DNA of 64,000 nt from Ophthalmolycus amberensis (Eukaryota; Chordata; Actinopteri; Perciformes; Zoarcidae). The translations under genes and the position numbers were made by a program. Each line of letters starts with the position of its first letter. Position 1 is the stretch's first letter. Location of the stretch: contig JAFEUB010001196.1 of the NCBI GenBank assembly GCA_024529925.1, positions 1-64,000 on the forward strand, read 5' to 3'. Under the pieces are notes generated by a model. That model made no database searches and was not told where the DNA came from. It saw only the letters and a program-made list of their open reading frames with translations. Shown here one piece after another: positions 15,001 to 29,200 of this stretch.

Positions 15001-18000
15001 CTTCAGAAAAGTGGCTCAGGATAGTTGATTTCACAGTCTGATGTCATTTTCATGAATATCTGCAACTTTCAGCACTTTACTGGCATTTTCAATTTTTTAT
15101 GCTCTTAAAGTGCGTTTCAGGCAGAGAGGAGGCCAAAAGTGGATTTTGTGAAATCCACATAGTTTCAAAGATTTTCTTCAGAAAAGTGGCTCAGGATAGT
15201 TGATTTCACAGTCTGATGTCATTTTCATGAATATCTGCAACTTTCAGCACTTTACTGGCATTTTCAATTTTTATGCTCTTAAAGTGCGTTTCAGGCAGAG
15301 AGGAGGCCAAAAGTGGATTTTGTGAAATCCACATAGTTTCAAAGATTTTCTTCAGAAAAGTGGCTCAGGATAGTTGATTTCACAGTCTGATGTCATTTTC
15401 ATGAATATCTGCAACTTTCAGCACTTTACTGGCATTTTCAATTTTTTATGCTCTTAAAGTGCGTTTCAGGCAGAGAGGAGGCCAAAAGTGGATTTTGTGA
15501 AATCCACATAGTTTCAAAGATTTTCTTCAGAAAAGTGGCTCAGGATAGTTGATTTCACAGTCTGATGTCATTTTCATGAATATCTGCAACTTTCAGCACT
15601 TTACTGGCATTTTCAATTTTTTATGCTCTTAAAGTGCGTTTCAGGCAGAGAGGAGGCCAAAAGTGGATTTTGTGAAATCCACATAGTTTCAAAGATTTTC
15701 TTCAGAAAAGTGGCTCAGGATAGTTGATTTCACAGTCTGATGTCATTTTCATGAATATCTGCAACTTTCAGCACTTTACTGGCATTTTCAATTTTTTATG
15801 CTCTTAAAGTGCGTTTCAGGCAGAGAGGAGGCCAAAAGTGGATTTTGTGAAATCCACATAGTTTCAAAGATTTTCTTCAGAAAAGTGGCTCAGGATAGTT
15901 GATTTCACAGTCTGATGTCATTTTCATGAATATCTGCAACTTTCAGCACTTTACTGGCATTTTCAATTTTTTATGCTCTTAAAGTGCGTTTCAGGCAGAG
16001 AGGAGGCCAAAAGTGGATTTTGTGAAATCCACATAGTTTCAAAGATTTTCTTCAGAAAAGTGGCTCAGGATAGTTGATTTCACAGTCTGATGTCATTTTC
16101 ATGAATATCTGCAACTTTCAGCACTTTACTGGCATTTTCAATTTTTTATGCTCTTAAAGTGCGTTTCAGGCAGAGAGGAGGCCAAAAGTGGATTTTGTGA
16201 AATCCACATAGTTTCAAAGATTTTCTTCAGAAAAGTGGCTCAGGATAGTTGATTTCACAGTCTGATGTCATTTTCATGAATATCTGCAACTTTCAGCACT
16301 TTACTGGCATTTTCAATTTTTATGCTCTTAAAGTGCGTTTCAGGCAGAGAGGAGGCCAAAAGTGGATTTTGTGAAATCCACATAGTTTCAAAGATTTTCT
16401 TCAGAAAAGTGGCTCAGGATAGTTGATTTCACAGTCTGATGTCATTTTCATGAATATCTGCAACTTTCAGCACTTTACTGGCATTTTCAATTTTTTATGC
16501 TCTTAAAGTGCGTTTCAGGCAGAGAGGAGGCCAAAAGTGGATTTTGTGAAATCCACATAGTTTCAAAGATTTTCTTCAGAAAAGTGGCTCAGGATAGTTG
16601 ATTTCACAGTCTGATGTCATTTTCATGAATATCTGCAACTTTCAGCACTTTACTGGCATTTTCAATTTTTTATGCTCTTAAAGTGCGTTTCAGGCAGAGA
16701 GGAGGCCAAAAGTGGATTTTGTGAAATCCACATAGTTTCAAAGATTTTCTTCAGAAAAGTGGCTCAGGATAGTTGATTTCACAGTCTGATGTCATTTTCA
16801 TGAATATCTGCAACTTTCAGCACTTTACTGGCATTTTCAATTTTTTATGCTCTTAAAGTGCGTTTCAGGCAGAGAGGAGGCCAAAAGTGGATTTTGTGAA
16901 ATCCACATAGTTTCAAAGATTTTCTTCAGAAAAGTGGCTCAGGATAGTTGATTTCACAGTCTGATGTCATTTTCATGAATATCTGCAACTTTCAGCACTT
17001 TACTGGCATTTTCAATTTTTTATGCTCTTAAAGTGCGTTTCAGGCAGAGAGGAGGCCAAAAGTGGATTTTGTGAAATCCACATAGTTTCAAAGATTTTCT
17101 TCAGAAAAGTGGCTCAGGATAGTTGATTTCACAGTCTGATGTCATTTTCATGAATATCTGCAACTTTCAGCACTTTACTGGCATTTTCAATTTTTTATGC
17201 TCTTAAAGTGCGTTTCAGGCAGAGAGGAGGCCAAAAGTGGATTTTGTGAAATCCACATAGTTTCAAAGATTTTCTTCAGAAAAGTGGCTCAGGATAGTTG
17301 ATTTCACAGTCTGATGTCATTTTCATGAATATCTGCAACTTTCAGCACTTTACTGGCATTTTCAATTTTTTATGCTCTTAAAGTGCGTTTCAGGCAGAGA
17401 GGAGGCCAAAAGTGGATTTTGTGAAATCCACATAGTTTCAAAGATTTTCTTCAGAAAAGTGGCTCAGGATAGTTGATTTCACAGTCTGATGTCATTTTCA
17501 TGAATATCTGCAACTTTCAGCACTTTACTGGCATTTTCAATTTTTTATGCTCTTAAAGTGCGTTTCAGGCAGAGAGGAGGCCAAAAGTGGATTTTGTGAA
17601 ATCCACATAGTTTCAAAGATTTTCTTCAGAAAAGTGGCTCAGGATAGTTGATTTCACAGTCTGATGTCATTTTCATGAATATCTGCAACTTTCAGCACTT
17701 TACTGGCATTTTCAATTTTTTATGCTCTTAAAGTGCGTTTCAGGCAGAGAGGAGGCCAAAAGTGGATTTTGTGAAATCCACATAGTTTCAAAGATTTTCT
17801 TCAGAAAAGTGGCTCAGGATAGTTGATTTCACAGTCTGATGTCATTTTCATGAATATCTGCAACTTTCAGCACTTTACTGGCATTTTCAATTTTTATGCT
17901 CTTAAAGTGCGTTTCAGGCAGAGAGGAGGCCAAAAGTGGATTTTGTGAAATCCACATAGTTTCAAAGATTTTCTTCAGAAAAGTGGCTCAGGATAGTTGA

Positions 18001-20220
18001 TTTCACAGTCTGATGTCATTTTCATGAATATCTGCAACTTTCAGCACTTTACTGGCATTTTCAATTTTTATGCTCTTAAAGTGCGTTTCAGGCAGAGAGG
18101 AGGCCAAAAGTGGATTTTGTGAAATCCACATAGTTTCAAAGATTTTCTTCAGAAAAGTGGCTCAGGATAGTTGATTTCACAGTCTGATGTCATTTTCATG
18201 AATATCTGCAACTTTCAGCACTTTACTGGCATTTTCAATTTTTTATGCTCTTAAAGTGCGTTTCAGGCAGAGAGGAGGCCAAAAGTGGATTTTGTGAAAT
18301 CCACATAGTTTCAAAGATTTTCTTCAGAAAAGTGGCTCAGGATAGTTGATTTCACAGTCTGATGTCATTTTCATGAATATCTGCAACTTTCAGCACTTTA
18401 CTGGCATTTTCAATTTTTTATGCTCTTAAAGTGCGTTTCAGGCAGAGAGGAGGCCAAAAGTGGATTTTGTGAAATCCACATAGTTTCAAAGATTTTCTTC
18501 AGAAAAGTGGCTCAGGATAGTTGATTTCACAGTCTGATGTCATTTTCATGAATATCTGCAACTTTCAGCACTTTACTGGCATTTTCAATTTTTTATGCTC
18601 TTAAAGTGCGTTTCAGGCAGAGAGGAGGCCAAAAGTGGATTTTGTGAAATCCACATAGTTTCAAAGATTTTCTTCAGAAAAGTGGCTCAGGATAGTTGAT
18701 TTCACAGTCTGATGTCATTTTCATGAATATCTGCAACTTTCAGCACTTTACTGGCATTTTCAATTTTTTATGCTCTTAAAGTGCGTTTCAGGCAGAGAGG
18801 AGGCCAAAAGTGGATTTTGTGAAATCCACATAGTTTCAAAGATTTTCTTCAGAAAAGTGGCTCAGGATAGTTGATTTCACAGTCTGATGTCATTTTCATG
18901 AATATCTGCAACTTTCAGCACTTTACTGGCATTTTCAATTTTTATGCTCTTAAAGTGCGTTTCAGGCAGAGAGGAGGCCAAAAGTGGATTTTGTGAAATC
19001 CACATAGTTTCAAAGATTTTCTTCAGAAAAGTGGCTCAGGATAGTTGATTTCACAGTCTGATGTCATTTTCATGAATATCTGCAACTTTCAGCACTTTAC
19101 TGGCATTTTCAATTTTTTATGCTCTTAAAGTGCGTTTCAGGCAGAGAGGAGGCCAAAAGTGGATTTTGTGAAATCCACATAGTTTCAAAGATTTTCTTCA
19201 GAAAAGTGGCTCAGGATAGTTGATTTCACAGTCTGATGTCATTTTCATGAATATCTGCAACTTTCAGCACTTTACTGGCATTTTCAATTTTTTATGCTCT
19301 TAAAGTGCGTTTCAGGCAGAGAGGAGGCCAAAAGTGGATTTTGTGAAATCCACATAGTTTCAAAGATTTTCTTCAGAAAAGTGGCTCAGGATAGTTGATT
19401 TCACAGTCTGATGTCATTTTCATGAATATCTGCAACTTTCAGCACTTTACTGGCATTTTCAATTTTTTATGCTCTTAAAGTGCGTTTCAGGCAGAGAGGA
19501 GGCCAAAAGTGGATTTTGTGAAATCCACATAGTTTCAAAGATTTTCTTCAGAAAAGTGGCTCAGGATAGTTGATTTCACAGTCTGATGTCATTTTCATGA
19601 ATATCTGCAACTTTCAGCACTTTACTGGCATTTTCAATTTTTATGCTCTTAAAGTGCGTTTCAGGCAGAGAGGAGGCCAAAAGTGGATTTTGTGAAATCC
19701 ACATAGTTTCAAAGATTTTCTTCAGAAAAGTGGCTCAGGATAGTTGATTTCACAGTCTGATGTCATTTTCATGAATATCTGCAACTTTCAGCACTTTACT
19801 GGCATTTTCAATTTTTTATGCTCTTAAAGTGCGTTTCAGGCAGAGAGGAGGCCAAAAGTGGATTTTGTGAAATCCACATAGTTTCAAAGATTTTCTTCAG
19901 AAAAGTGGCTCAGGATAGTTGATTTCACAGTCTGATGTCATTTTCATGAATATCTGCAACTTTCAGCACTTTACTGGCATTTTCAATTTTTTATGCTCTT
20001 AAAGTGCGTTTCAGGCAGAGAGGAGGCCAAAAGTGGATTTTGTGAAATCCACATAGTTTCAAAGATTTTCTTCAGAAAAGTGGCTCAGGATAGTTGATTT
20101 CACAGTCTGATGTCATTTTCATGAATATCTGCAACTTTCAGCACTTTACTGGCATTTTCAATTTTTTATGCTCTTAAAGTGCGTTTCAGGCAGAGAGGAG
20201 GCCAAAAGTGGATTTTGTGA
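1..20220. repeat. Homogenised block of the satellite (type A units)
   Basis: All units here carry GTGAAATCCACATAG. I saw essentially no base substitutions between units. Variation is confined to the A/T run after GGCATTTTCA (forms such as TCAATTTTTTATG, TCAATTTTTATG, TCAAAATTTTTATG) and rare single-T deletions, for example at about 311. Such uniformity means recent amplification or strong gene conversion, or an assembly that has collapsed or polished units toward one consensus. Confidence 0.9.
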
Positions 20221-23200
20221 AAGTAAACATAGTTTCAAAGATTTTCTTCAGAAAAGTGGCTCACGATAGTTGATTTCACAGTCTGATGTCATTTTCATGA
20301 ATATCTGCAACTTTCAGCACTTTACTGGCATTTTCAATTTTTTATGCTCTTAAAGTGCGTTTCAGGCAGAGAGGAGGCCAAAAGTGGATTTTGTGAAAGT
20401 AAACATAGTTTCAAAGATTTTCTTCAGAAAAGTGGCTCAGGATAGTTGATTTCACAGTCTGATGTCATTTTCATGAATATCTGCAACTTTCAGCACTTTA
20501 CTGGCATTTTCAATTTTTTATGCTCTTAAAGTGCGTTTCAGGCAGAGAGGAGGCCAAAAGTGGATTTTGTGAAAGTAAACATAGTTTCAAAGATTTTCTT
20601 CAGAAAAGTGGCTCAGGATAGTTGATTTCACAGTCTGATGTCATTTTCATGAATATCTGCAACTTTCAGCACTTTACTGGCATTTTCAATTTTTTATGCT
20701 CTTAAAGTGCGTTTCAGGCAGAGAGGAGGCCAAAAGTGGATTTTGTGAAAGTAAACATAGTTTCAAAGATTTTCTTCAGAAAAGTGGCTCAGGATAGTTG
20801 ATTTCACAGTCTGATGTCATTTTCATGAATATCTGCAACTTTCAGCACTTTACTGGCATTTTCAATTTTTTATGCTCTTAAAGTGCGTTTCAGGCAGAGA
20901 CGAGGCCAAAAGTGGATTTTGTGAAAGTAAACATAGTTTCAAAGATTTTCTTCAGAAAAGTGGCTCAGGATAGTTGATTTCACAGTCTGATGTCATTTTC
21001 ATGAATATCTGCAACTTTCAGCACTTTACTGGCATTTTCAATTTTTTATGCTCTTAAAGTGCGTTTCAGGCAGAGAGGAGGCCAAAAGTGGATTTTGTGA
21101 AATCCACATAGTTTCAAAGATTTTCTTCAGAAAAGTGGCTCAGGATAGTTGATTTCACAGTCTGATGTAATTTTCATGAATATCTGCAACTTTCAGCACT
21201 TTACTGGCATTTTCAATTTTTTATGCTCTTAAAGTGCGTTTCAGGCAGAGAGGAGGCCAAAAGTGGATTTTGTGAAAGTAAACATAGTTTCAAAGATTTT
21301 CTTCAGAAAAGTGGCTCAGGATAGTTGATTTCACAGTCTGATGTCATTTTCATGAATATCTGCAACTTTCAGCACTTTACTGGCATTTTCAATTTTTTAT
21401 GCTCTTAAAGTGCGTTTCAGGCAGAGAGGAGGCCAAAAGTGGATTTTGTGAAAGTAAACATAGTTTCAAAGATTTTCTTCAGAAAAGTGGCTCAGGATAG
21501 TTGATTTCACAGTCTGATGTCATTTTCATGAATATCTGCAACTTTCAGCACTTTACTGCCATTTTCAATTTTTTATGCTCTTAAAGTGCGTTTCAGGCAG
21601 AGAGGAGGCCAAAAGTGGATTTTGTGAAAGTAAACATAGTTTCAAAGATTTTCTTCAGAAAAGTGGCTCAGGATAGTTGATTTCACAGTCTGACGTCATT
21701 TTCATGAATATCTGCAACTTTCAGCACTTTACTGCCATTTTCAATTTTTTATGCTCTTAAAGTGCGTTTCAGGCAGAGAGGAGGCCAAAAGTGGATTTTG
21801 TGAAAGTAAACATAGTTTCAAAGATTTTCTTCAGAAAAGTGGCTCAGGATAGTTGATTTCACAGTCTGATGTCATTTTCATGAATGTCTGCAACTTTCAG
21901 CACTTTACTGGCATTTTCAATTTTTTATGCTCTTAAAGTGCGTTTCAGGCAGAGAGGAGGCCAAAAGTGGATTTTGTGAAATCCACATAGTTTCAAAGAT
22001 TTTCTTCAGAAAAGTGGCTCAGGATAGTTGATTTCACAGTCTGATGTCATTTTCATGAATATCTGCAACTTTCAGCACTTTACTGGCATTTTCAATTTTT
22101 TATGCTCTTAAAGTGCGTTTCAGGCAGAGAGGAGGCCAAAAGTGGATTTTGTGAAAGTAAACATAGTTTCAAAGATTTTCTTCAGAAAAGTGGCTCAGGA
22201 TAGTTGATTTCACAGTCTGATGTCATTTTCATGAATATCTGCAACTTTCAGCACTTTACTGGCATTTTCAATTTTTTATGCTCTTAAAGTGCGTTTCAGG
22301 CAGAGAGGAGGCCAAAAGTGGATTTTGTGAAAGTAAACATAGTTCAAAGATTTTCTTCAGAAAAGTGGCTCAGGATAGTTGATTTCACAGTCTGATGTCA
22401 TTTTCATGAATATCTGCAACTTTCAGCACTTTACTGGCATTTTCAATTTTTTATGCTCTTAAAGTGCGTTTCAGGCAGAGAGGAGGCCAAAAGTGGATTT
22501 TGTGAAAGTAAACATAGTTTCAAAGATTTTCTTCAGAAAAGTGGCTCAGGATAGGTGATTTCACAGTCTGATGTCATTTTCATGAATATCTGCAACTTTC
22601 AGCACTTTACTGGCATTTTCAATTTTTTATGCTCTTAAAGTGCGTTTCAGGCAGAGAGGAGGCCAAAAGTGGATTTTGTGAAAGTAAACATAGTTTCAAA
22701 GATTTTCTTCAGAAAAGGGGCTCAGGATAGTTGATTTCACAGTCTGATGTCATTTTCATGAATATCTGCAACTTTCAGCACTTTACTGGCATTTTCAATT
22801 TTTTATGCTCTTAAAGTGCGTTTCAGGCAGAGAGGAGGCCAAAAGTGGATTTTGTGAAATCCACATAGTTTCAAAGATTTTCTTCAGAAAAGTGGCTCAG
22901 GATAGTTGATTTCACAGTCTGATGTCATTTTCATGAATATCTGCAACTTTCAGCACTTTACTGGCATTTTCAATTTTTTATGCTCTTAAAGTGCGTTTCA
23001 GGCAGAGAGGAGGCCAAAAGTGGATTTTGTGAAATCCACATAGTTTCAAAGATTTTCTTCAGAAAAGTGGCTCAGGATAGTTGATTTCACAGTCTGATGT
23101 CATTTTCATGAATATCTGCAACTTTCAGCACTTTACTGGCATTTTCAATTTTTTATGCTCTTAAAGTGCGTTTCAGGCAGAGAGGAGGCCAAAAGTGGAT

Positions 23201-26200
23201 TTTGTGAAAGTAAACATAGTTTCAAAGATTTTCTTCAGAAAAGTGGCTCAGGATAGTTGATTTCACAGTCTGATGTCATTTTCATGAATATCTGCAACTT
23301 TCAGCACTTTACTGGCATTTTCAATTTTTTATGCTCTCAAAGTGCGTTTCAGGCAGAGAGGAGGCCAAAAGTGGATTTTGTGAAAGTAAACATAGTTTCA
23401 AAGATTTTCTTCAGAAAAGTGGCTCAGGATAGTTGATTTCACAGTCTGATGTCATTTTCATGAATATCTGCAACTTTCAGCACTTTACTGGCATTTTCAA
23501 TTTTTTATGCTCTTAAAGTGCGTTTCAGGCAGAGAGGAGGCCAAAAGTGGATTTTGTGAAAGTAAACATAGTTTCAAAGATTTTCTTCAGAAAAGTGGCT
23601 CAGGATAGTTGATTTCACAGTCTGATGTCATTTTCATGAATATCTGCAACTTTCAGCACTTTACTGGCATTTTCAATTTTTTATGCTCTTAAAGTGCGTT
23701 TCAGGCAGAGAGGAGGCCAAAAGTGGATTTTGTGAAAGTAAACATAGTTTCAAAGATTTTCTTCAGAAAAGTGGCTCAGGATAGTTGATTTCACAGTCTG
23801 ATGTCATTTTCATGAATATCTGCAACTTTCAGCACTTTACTGGCATTTTCAATTTTTTATGCTCTTAAAGTGCGTTTCAGGCAGAGAGGAGGCCAAAAGT
23901 GGATTTTGTGAAAGTAAACAGAGTTTCAAAGATTTTCTTCAGAAAAGTGGCTCAGGATAGTTGATTTCACAGTCTGATGTCATTTTCATGAATATCTGCA
24001 ACTTTCAGCACTTTACTGGCATTTTCAATTTTTTATGCTCTTAAAGTGCGTTTCAGGCAGAGAGGAGGCCAAAAGTGGATTTTGTGAAAGTAAACATAGT
24101 TTCAAAGATTTTCTTCAGAAAAGTGGCTCAGGATAGTTGATTTCACAGTCTGATGTCATTTTCATGAATATCTGCAACTTTCAGCACTTTACTGGCATTT
24201 TCAATTTTTTATGCTATTAAAGTGCGTTTCAGGCAGAGAGGAGGCCAAAAGTGGATTTTGTGAAAGTAAACATAGTTCAAAGATTTTCTTCAGAAAAGTG
24301 GCTCAGGATAGTTGATTTCACAGTCTGATGTCATTTTCATGAATATCTGCAACTTTCAGCACTTTACTGGCATTTTCAATTTTTTATGCTCTTAAAGTGC
24401 GTTTCAGGCAGAGAGGAGGCCAAAAGTGGATTTTGTGAAAGTAAACATAGTTCAAAGATTTTCTTCAGAAAAGTGGCTCAGGATAGTTGATTTCACAGTC
24501 TGATGTCATTTTCATGAATATCTGCAACTTTCAGCACTTTACTGCCATTTTCAATTTTTTATGCTCTTAAAGTGCGTTTCAGGCAGAGAGGAGGCCAAAA
24601 GTGGATTTTGTGAAAGTAAACATAGTTCAAAGATTTTCTTCAGAAAAGTGGCTCAGGATAGTTGATTTCACAGTCTGATGTCATTTTCATGAATATCTGC
24701 AACTTTCAGCACTTTACTGGCATTTTCAATTTTTTATGCTCTTAAAGTGCGTTTCAGGCAGAGAGGAGGCCAAAAGTGGATTTTGTGAAAGTAAACATAG
24801 TTTCAAAGATTTTCTTCAGAAAAGTGGCTCAGGATAGTTGATTTCACAGTCTGATGTCATTTTCATGAATATCTGCAACTTTCAGCACTTTACTGGCATT
24901 TTCAATTTTTTATGCTCTTAAAGTGCGTTTCAGGCAGAGAGGAGGCCAAAAGTGGATTTTGTGAAAGTAAACATAGTTTCAAAGATTTTCTTCAGAAAAG
25001 TGCCTCAGGATAGTTGATTTCACAGTCTGATGTCATTTTCATGAATATCTGCAACTTTCACCACTTTACTGGCATTTTCAATTTTTTATGCTCTTAAAGT
25101 GCGTTTCAGGCAGAGAGGAGGCCAAAAGTGGATTTTGTGAAAGTAAACATAGTTTCAAAGATTTTCTTCAGAAAAGTGCCTCAGGATAGTTGATTTCACA
25201 GTCTGATGTCATTTTCATGAATATCTGCAACTTTCAGCACTTTACTGGCATTTTCAATTTTTTATGCTCTTAAAGTGCGTTTCAGGCAGAGAGGAGGCCA
25301 AAAGTGGATTTTGTGAAAGTAAACATAGTTTCAAAGATTTTCTTCAGAAAAGTGGCTCAGGATAGTTGATTTCACAGTCTGATGTCATTTTCATGAATAT
25401 CTGCAACTTTCAGCACTTTACTGGCATTTTCAATTTTTTATGCTCTTAAAGTGCGTTTCAGGCAGAGAGGAGGCCAAAAGTGGATTTTGTGAAAGTAAAC
25501 ATAGTTTCAAAGATTTTCTTCAGAAAAGTGGCTCAGGATAGTTGATTTCACAGTCTGATGTCATTTTCATGAATATCTGCAACTTTCAGCACTTTACTGG
25601 CATTTTCAATTTTTTATGCTCTTAAAGTGCGTTTCAGGCAGAGAGGAGGCCAAAAGTGGATTTTGTGAAAGTAAACATAGTTCAAAGATTTTCTTCAGAA
25701 AAGTGGCTCAGGATAGTTGATTTCACAGTCTGATGTCATTTTCATGAATATCTGCAACTTTCAGCACTTTACTGCCATTTTCAATTTTTTATGCTCTTAA
25801 AGTGCGTTTCAGGCAGAGAGGAGGCCAAACGTGGATTTTGTGAAAGTAAACATAGTTTCAAAGATTTTCTTCAGAAAAGTGGCTCAGGATAGTTGATTTC
25901 ACAGTCTGATGTCATTTTCATGAATATCTGCAACTTTCAGCACTTTACTGGCATTTTCAATTTTTTATGCTCTTAAAGTGCGTTTCAGGCAGAGAGGAGG
26001 CCAAAAGTGGATTTTGTGAAAGTAAACATAGTTTCAAAGATTTTCTTCAGAAAAGTGGCTCAGGATAGTTGATTTCACAGTCTGATGTCATTTTCATGAA
26101 TATCTGCAACTTTCAGCACTTTACTGGCATTTTCAATTTTTTATGCTCTTAAAGTGCGTTTCAGGCAGAGAGGAGGCCAAAAGTGGATTTTGTGAAAGTA

Positions 26201-29200
26201 AACATAGTTTCAAAGATTTTCTTCAGAAAAGTGGCTCAGGATAGTTGATTTCACAGTCTGATGTCATTTTCATGAATATCTGCAACTTTCAGCACTTTAC
26301 TGGCATTTTCAATTTTTTATGCTCTTAAAGTGCGTTTCAAGCAGAGAGGAGGCCAAAAGTGGATTTTGTGAAAGTAAACATAGTTCAAAGATTTTCTTCA
26401 GAAAAGTGGCTCAGGATAGTTGATTTCACAGTCTGATGTCATTTTCATGAATATCTGCAACTTTCAGCACTTTACTGCCATTTTCAATTTTTTATGCTCT
26501 TAAAGTGCGTTTCAGGCAGAGAGGAGGCCAAACGTGGATTTTGTGAAAGTAAACATAGTTTCAAAGATTTTCTTCAGAAAAGTGGCTCAGGATAGTTGAT
26601 TTCACAGTCTGATGTCATTTTCATGAATATCTGCAACTTTCAGCACTTTACTGGCATTTTCAATTTTTTATGCTCTTAAAGTGCGTTTCAGGCAGAGAGG
26701 AGGCCAAAAGTGGATTTTGTGAAAGTAAACATAGTTTCAAAGATTTTCTTCAGAAAAGTGGCTCAGGATAGTTGATTTCACAGTCTGATGTCATTTTCAT
26801 GAATATCTGCAACTTTCAGCACTTTACTGGCATTTTCAATTTTTTATGCTCTTAAAGTGCGTTTCAGGCAGAGAGGAGGCCAAAAGTGGATTTTGTGAAA
26901 GTAAACATAGTTTCAAAGATTTTCTTCAGAAAAGGGGCTCAGGATAGTTGATTTCACAGTCTGATGTCATTTTCATGAATATCTGCAACTTTCAGCACTT
27001 TACTGGCATTTTGAATTTTTTATGCTCTTAAAGTGCGTTTCAGGCAGAGAGGAGGCCAAAAGTGGATTTTGTGAAAGTAAACATAGTTTCAAAGATTTTC
27101 TTCAGAAAAGTGCCTCAGGATAGTTGATTTCACAGTCTGATGTCATTTTCATGAATATCTGCAACTTTCAGCACTTTACTGGCATTTTCAATTTTTTATG
27201 CTCTTAAAGTGCGTTTCAGGCAGAGAGGAGGCCAAAAGTGGATTTTGTGAAAGTAAACATAGTTCAAAGATTTTCTTCAGAAAAGTGGCTCAGGATAGTT
27301 GATTTCACAGTCTGATGTCATTTTCATGAATATCTGCAACTTTCAGCACTTTACTGCCATTTTCAATTTTTTATGCTCTTAAAGTGCGTTTCAGGCAGAG
27401 AGGAGGCCAAACGTGGATTTTGTGAAAGTAAACATAGTTTCAAAGATTTTCTTCAGAAAAGTGGCTCAGGATAGTTGATTTCACAGTCTGATGTCATTTT
27501 CATGAATATCTGCAACTTTCAGCACTTTACTGGCATTTTCAATTTTTTATGCTCTTAAAGTGCGTTTCAGGCAGAGAGGAGGCCAAAAGTGGATTTTGTG
27601 AAAGTAAACATAGTTCAAAGATTTTCTTCAGAAAAGTGGCTCAGGATAGTTGATTTCACAGTCTGATGTCATTTTCATGAATATCTGCAACTTTCAGCAC
27701 TTTACTGGCATTTTCAATTTTTTATGCTCTTAAAGTGCGTTTCAGGCAGAGAGGAGGCCAAAAGTGGATTTTGTGAAAGTAAACATAGTTTCAAAGATTG
27801 TCTTCAGAAAAGGGGCTCAGGATAGTTGATTTCACAGTCTGATGTCATTTTCATGAATATCTGCAACTTTCAGCACTTTACTGGCATTTTGAATTTTTTA
27901 TGCTCTTAAAGTGCATTTCAGGCAGAGAGGAGGCCAAAAGTGGATTTTGTGAAAGTAAACATAGTTTCAAAGATTTTCTTCAGAAAAGTGGCTCAGGATA
28001 GTTGATTTCACAGTCTGATGTCATTTTCATGAATATCTGCAACTTTCAGCACTTTACTGGCATTTTCAATTTTTTATGCTCTTAAAGTGCGTTTCAGGCA
28101 GAGAGGAGGCCAAAAGTGGATTTTGTGAAAGTAAACATAGTTTCAAAGATTTTCTTCAGAAAAGTGGCTCAGGATAGTTGATTTCACAGTCTGATGTCAT
28201 TTTCATGAATATCTGCAACTTTCAGCACTTTACTGGCATTTTCAATTTTTTATGCTCTTAAAGTGCGTTTCAGGCAGAGAGGAGGCCAAAAGTGGATTTT
28301 GTGAAAGTAAACATAGTTCAAAGATTTTCTTCAGAAAAGTGGCTCAGGATAGTTGATTTCACAGTCTGATGTCATTTTCATGAATATCTGCAACTTTCAG
28401 CACTTTACTGGCATTTTCAATTTTTTATGCTCTTAAAGTGCGTTTCAGGCAGAGAGGAGGCCAAAAGTGGATTTTGTGAAAGTAAACATAGTTTCAAAGA
28501 TTTTCTTCAGAAAAGTGGCTCAGGATAGTTGATTTCACAGTCTGATGTCATTTTCATGAATATCTGCAACTTTCAGCACTTTACTGGCATTTTCAATTTT
28601 TTATGCTCTTAAAGTGCGTTTCAGGCAGAGAGGAGGCCAAAAGTGGATTTTGTGAAAGTAAACATAGTTTCAAAGATTTTCTTCAGAAAAGTGGCTCAGG
28701 ATAGTTGATTTCACAGTCTGATGTCATTTTCATGAATATCTGCAACTTTCAGCACTTTACTGCCATTTTCAATTTTTTATGCTCTTAAAGTGCGTTTCAG
28801 GCAGAGAGGAGGCCAAAAGTCGATTTTGTGAAAGTAAACATAGTTTCAAAGATTTTCTTCAGAAAAGTGGCTCAGGATAGTTGATTTCACAGTCTGATGT
28901 CATTTCCATGAATATCTGCAACTTTCAGCACTTTACTGGCATTTTCAATTTTTTATGCTCTTAAAGTGCGTTTCAGGCAGAGAGGAGGCCAAAAGTGGAT
29001 TTTGTGAAAGTAAACATAGTTTCAAAGATTTTCTTCAGAAAAGTGGCTCAGGATAGTTGATTTCACAGTCTGACGTCATTTTCATGAATATCTGCAACTT
29101 TCAGCACTTTACTGCCATTTTCAATTTTTTATGCTCTTAAAGTGCGTTTCAGGCAGAGAGGAGGCCAAAAGTGGATTTTGTGAAAGTAAACATAGTTTCA

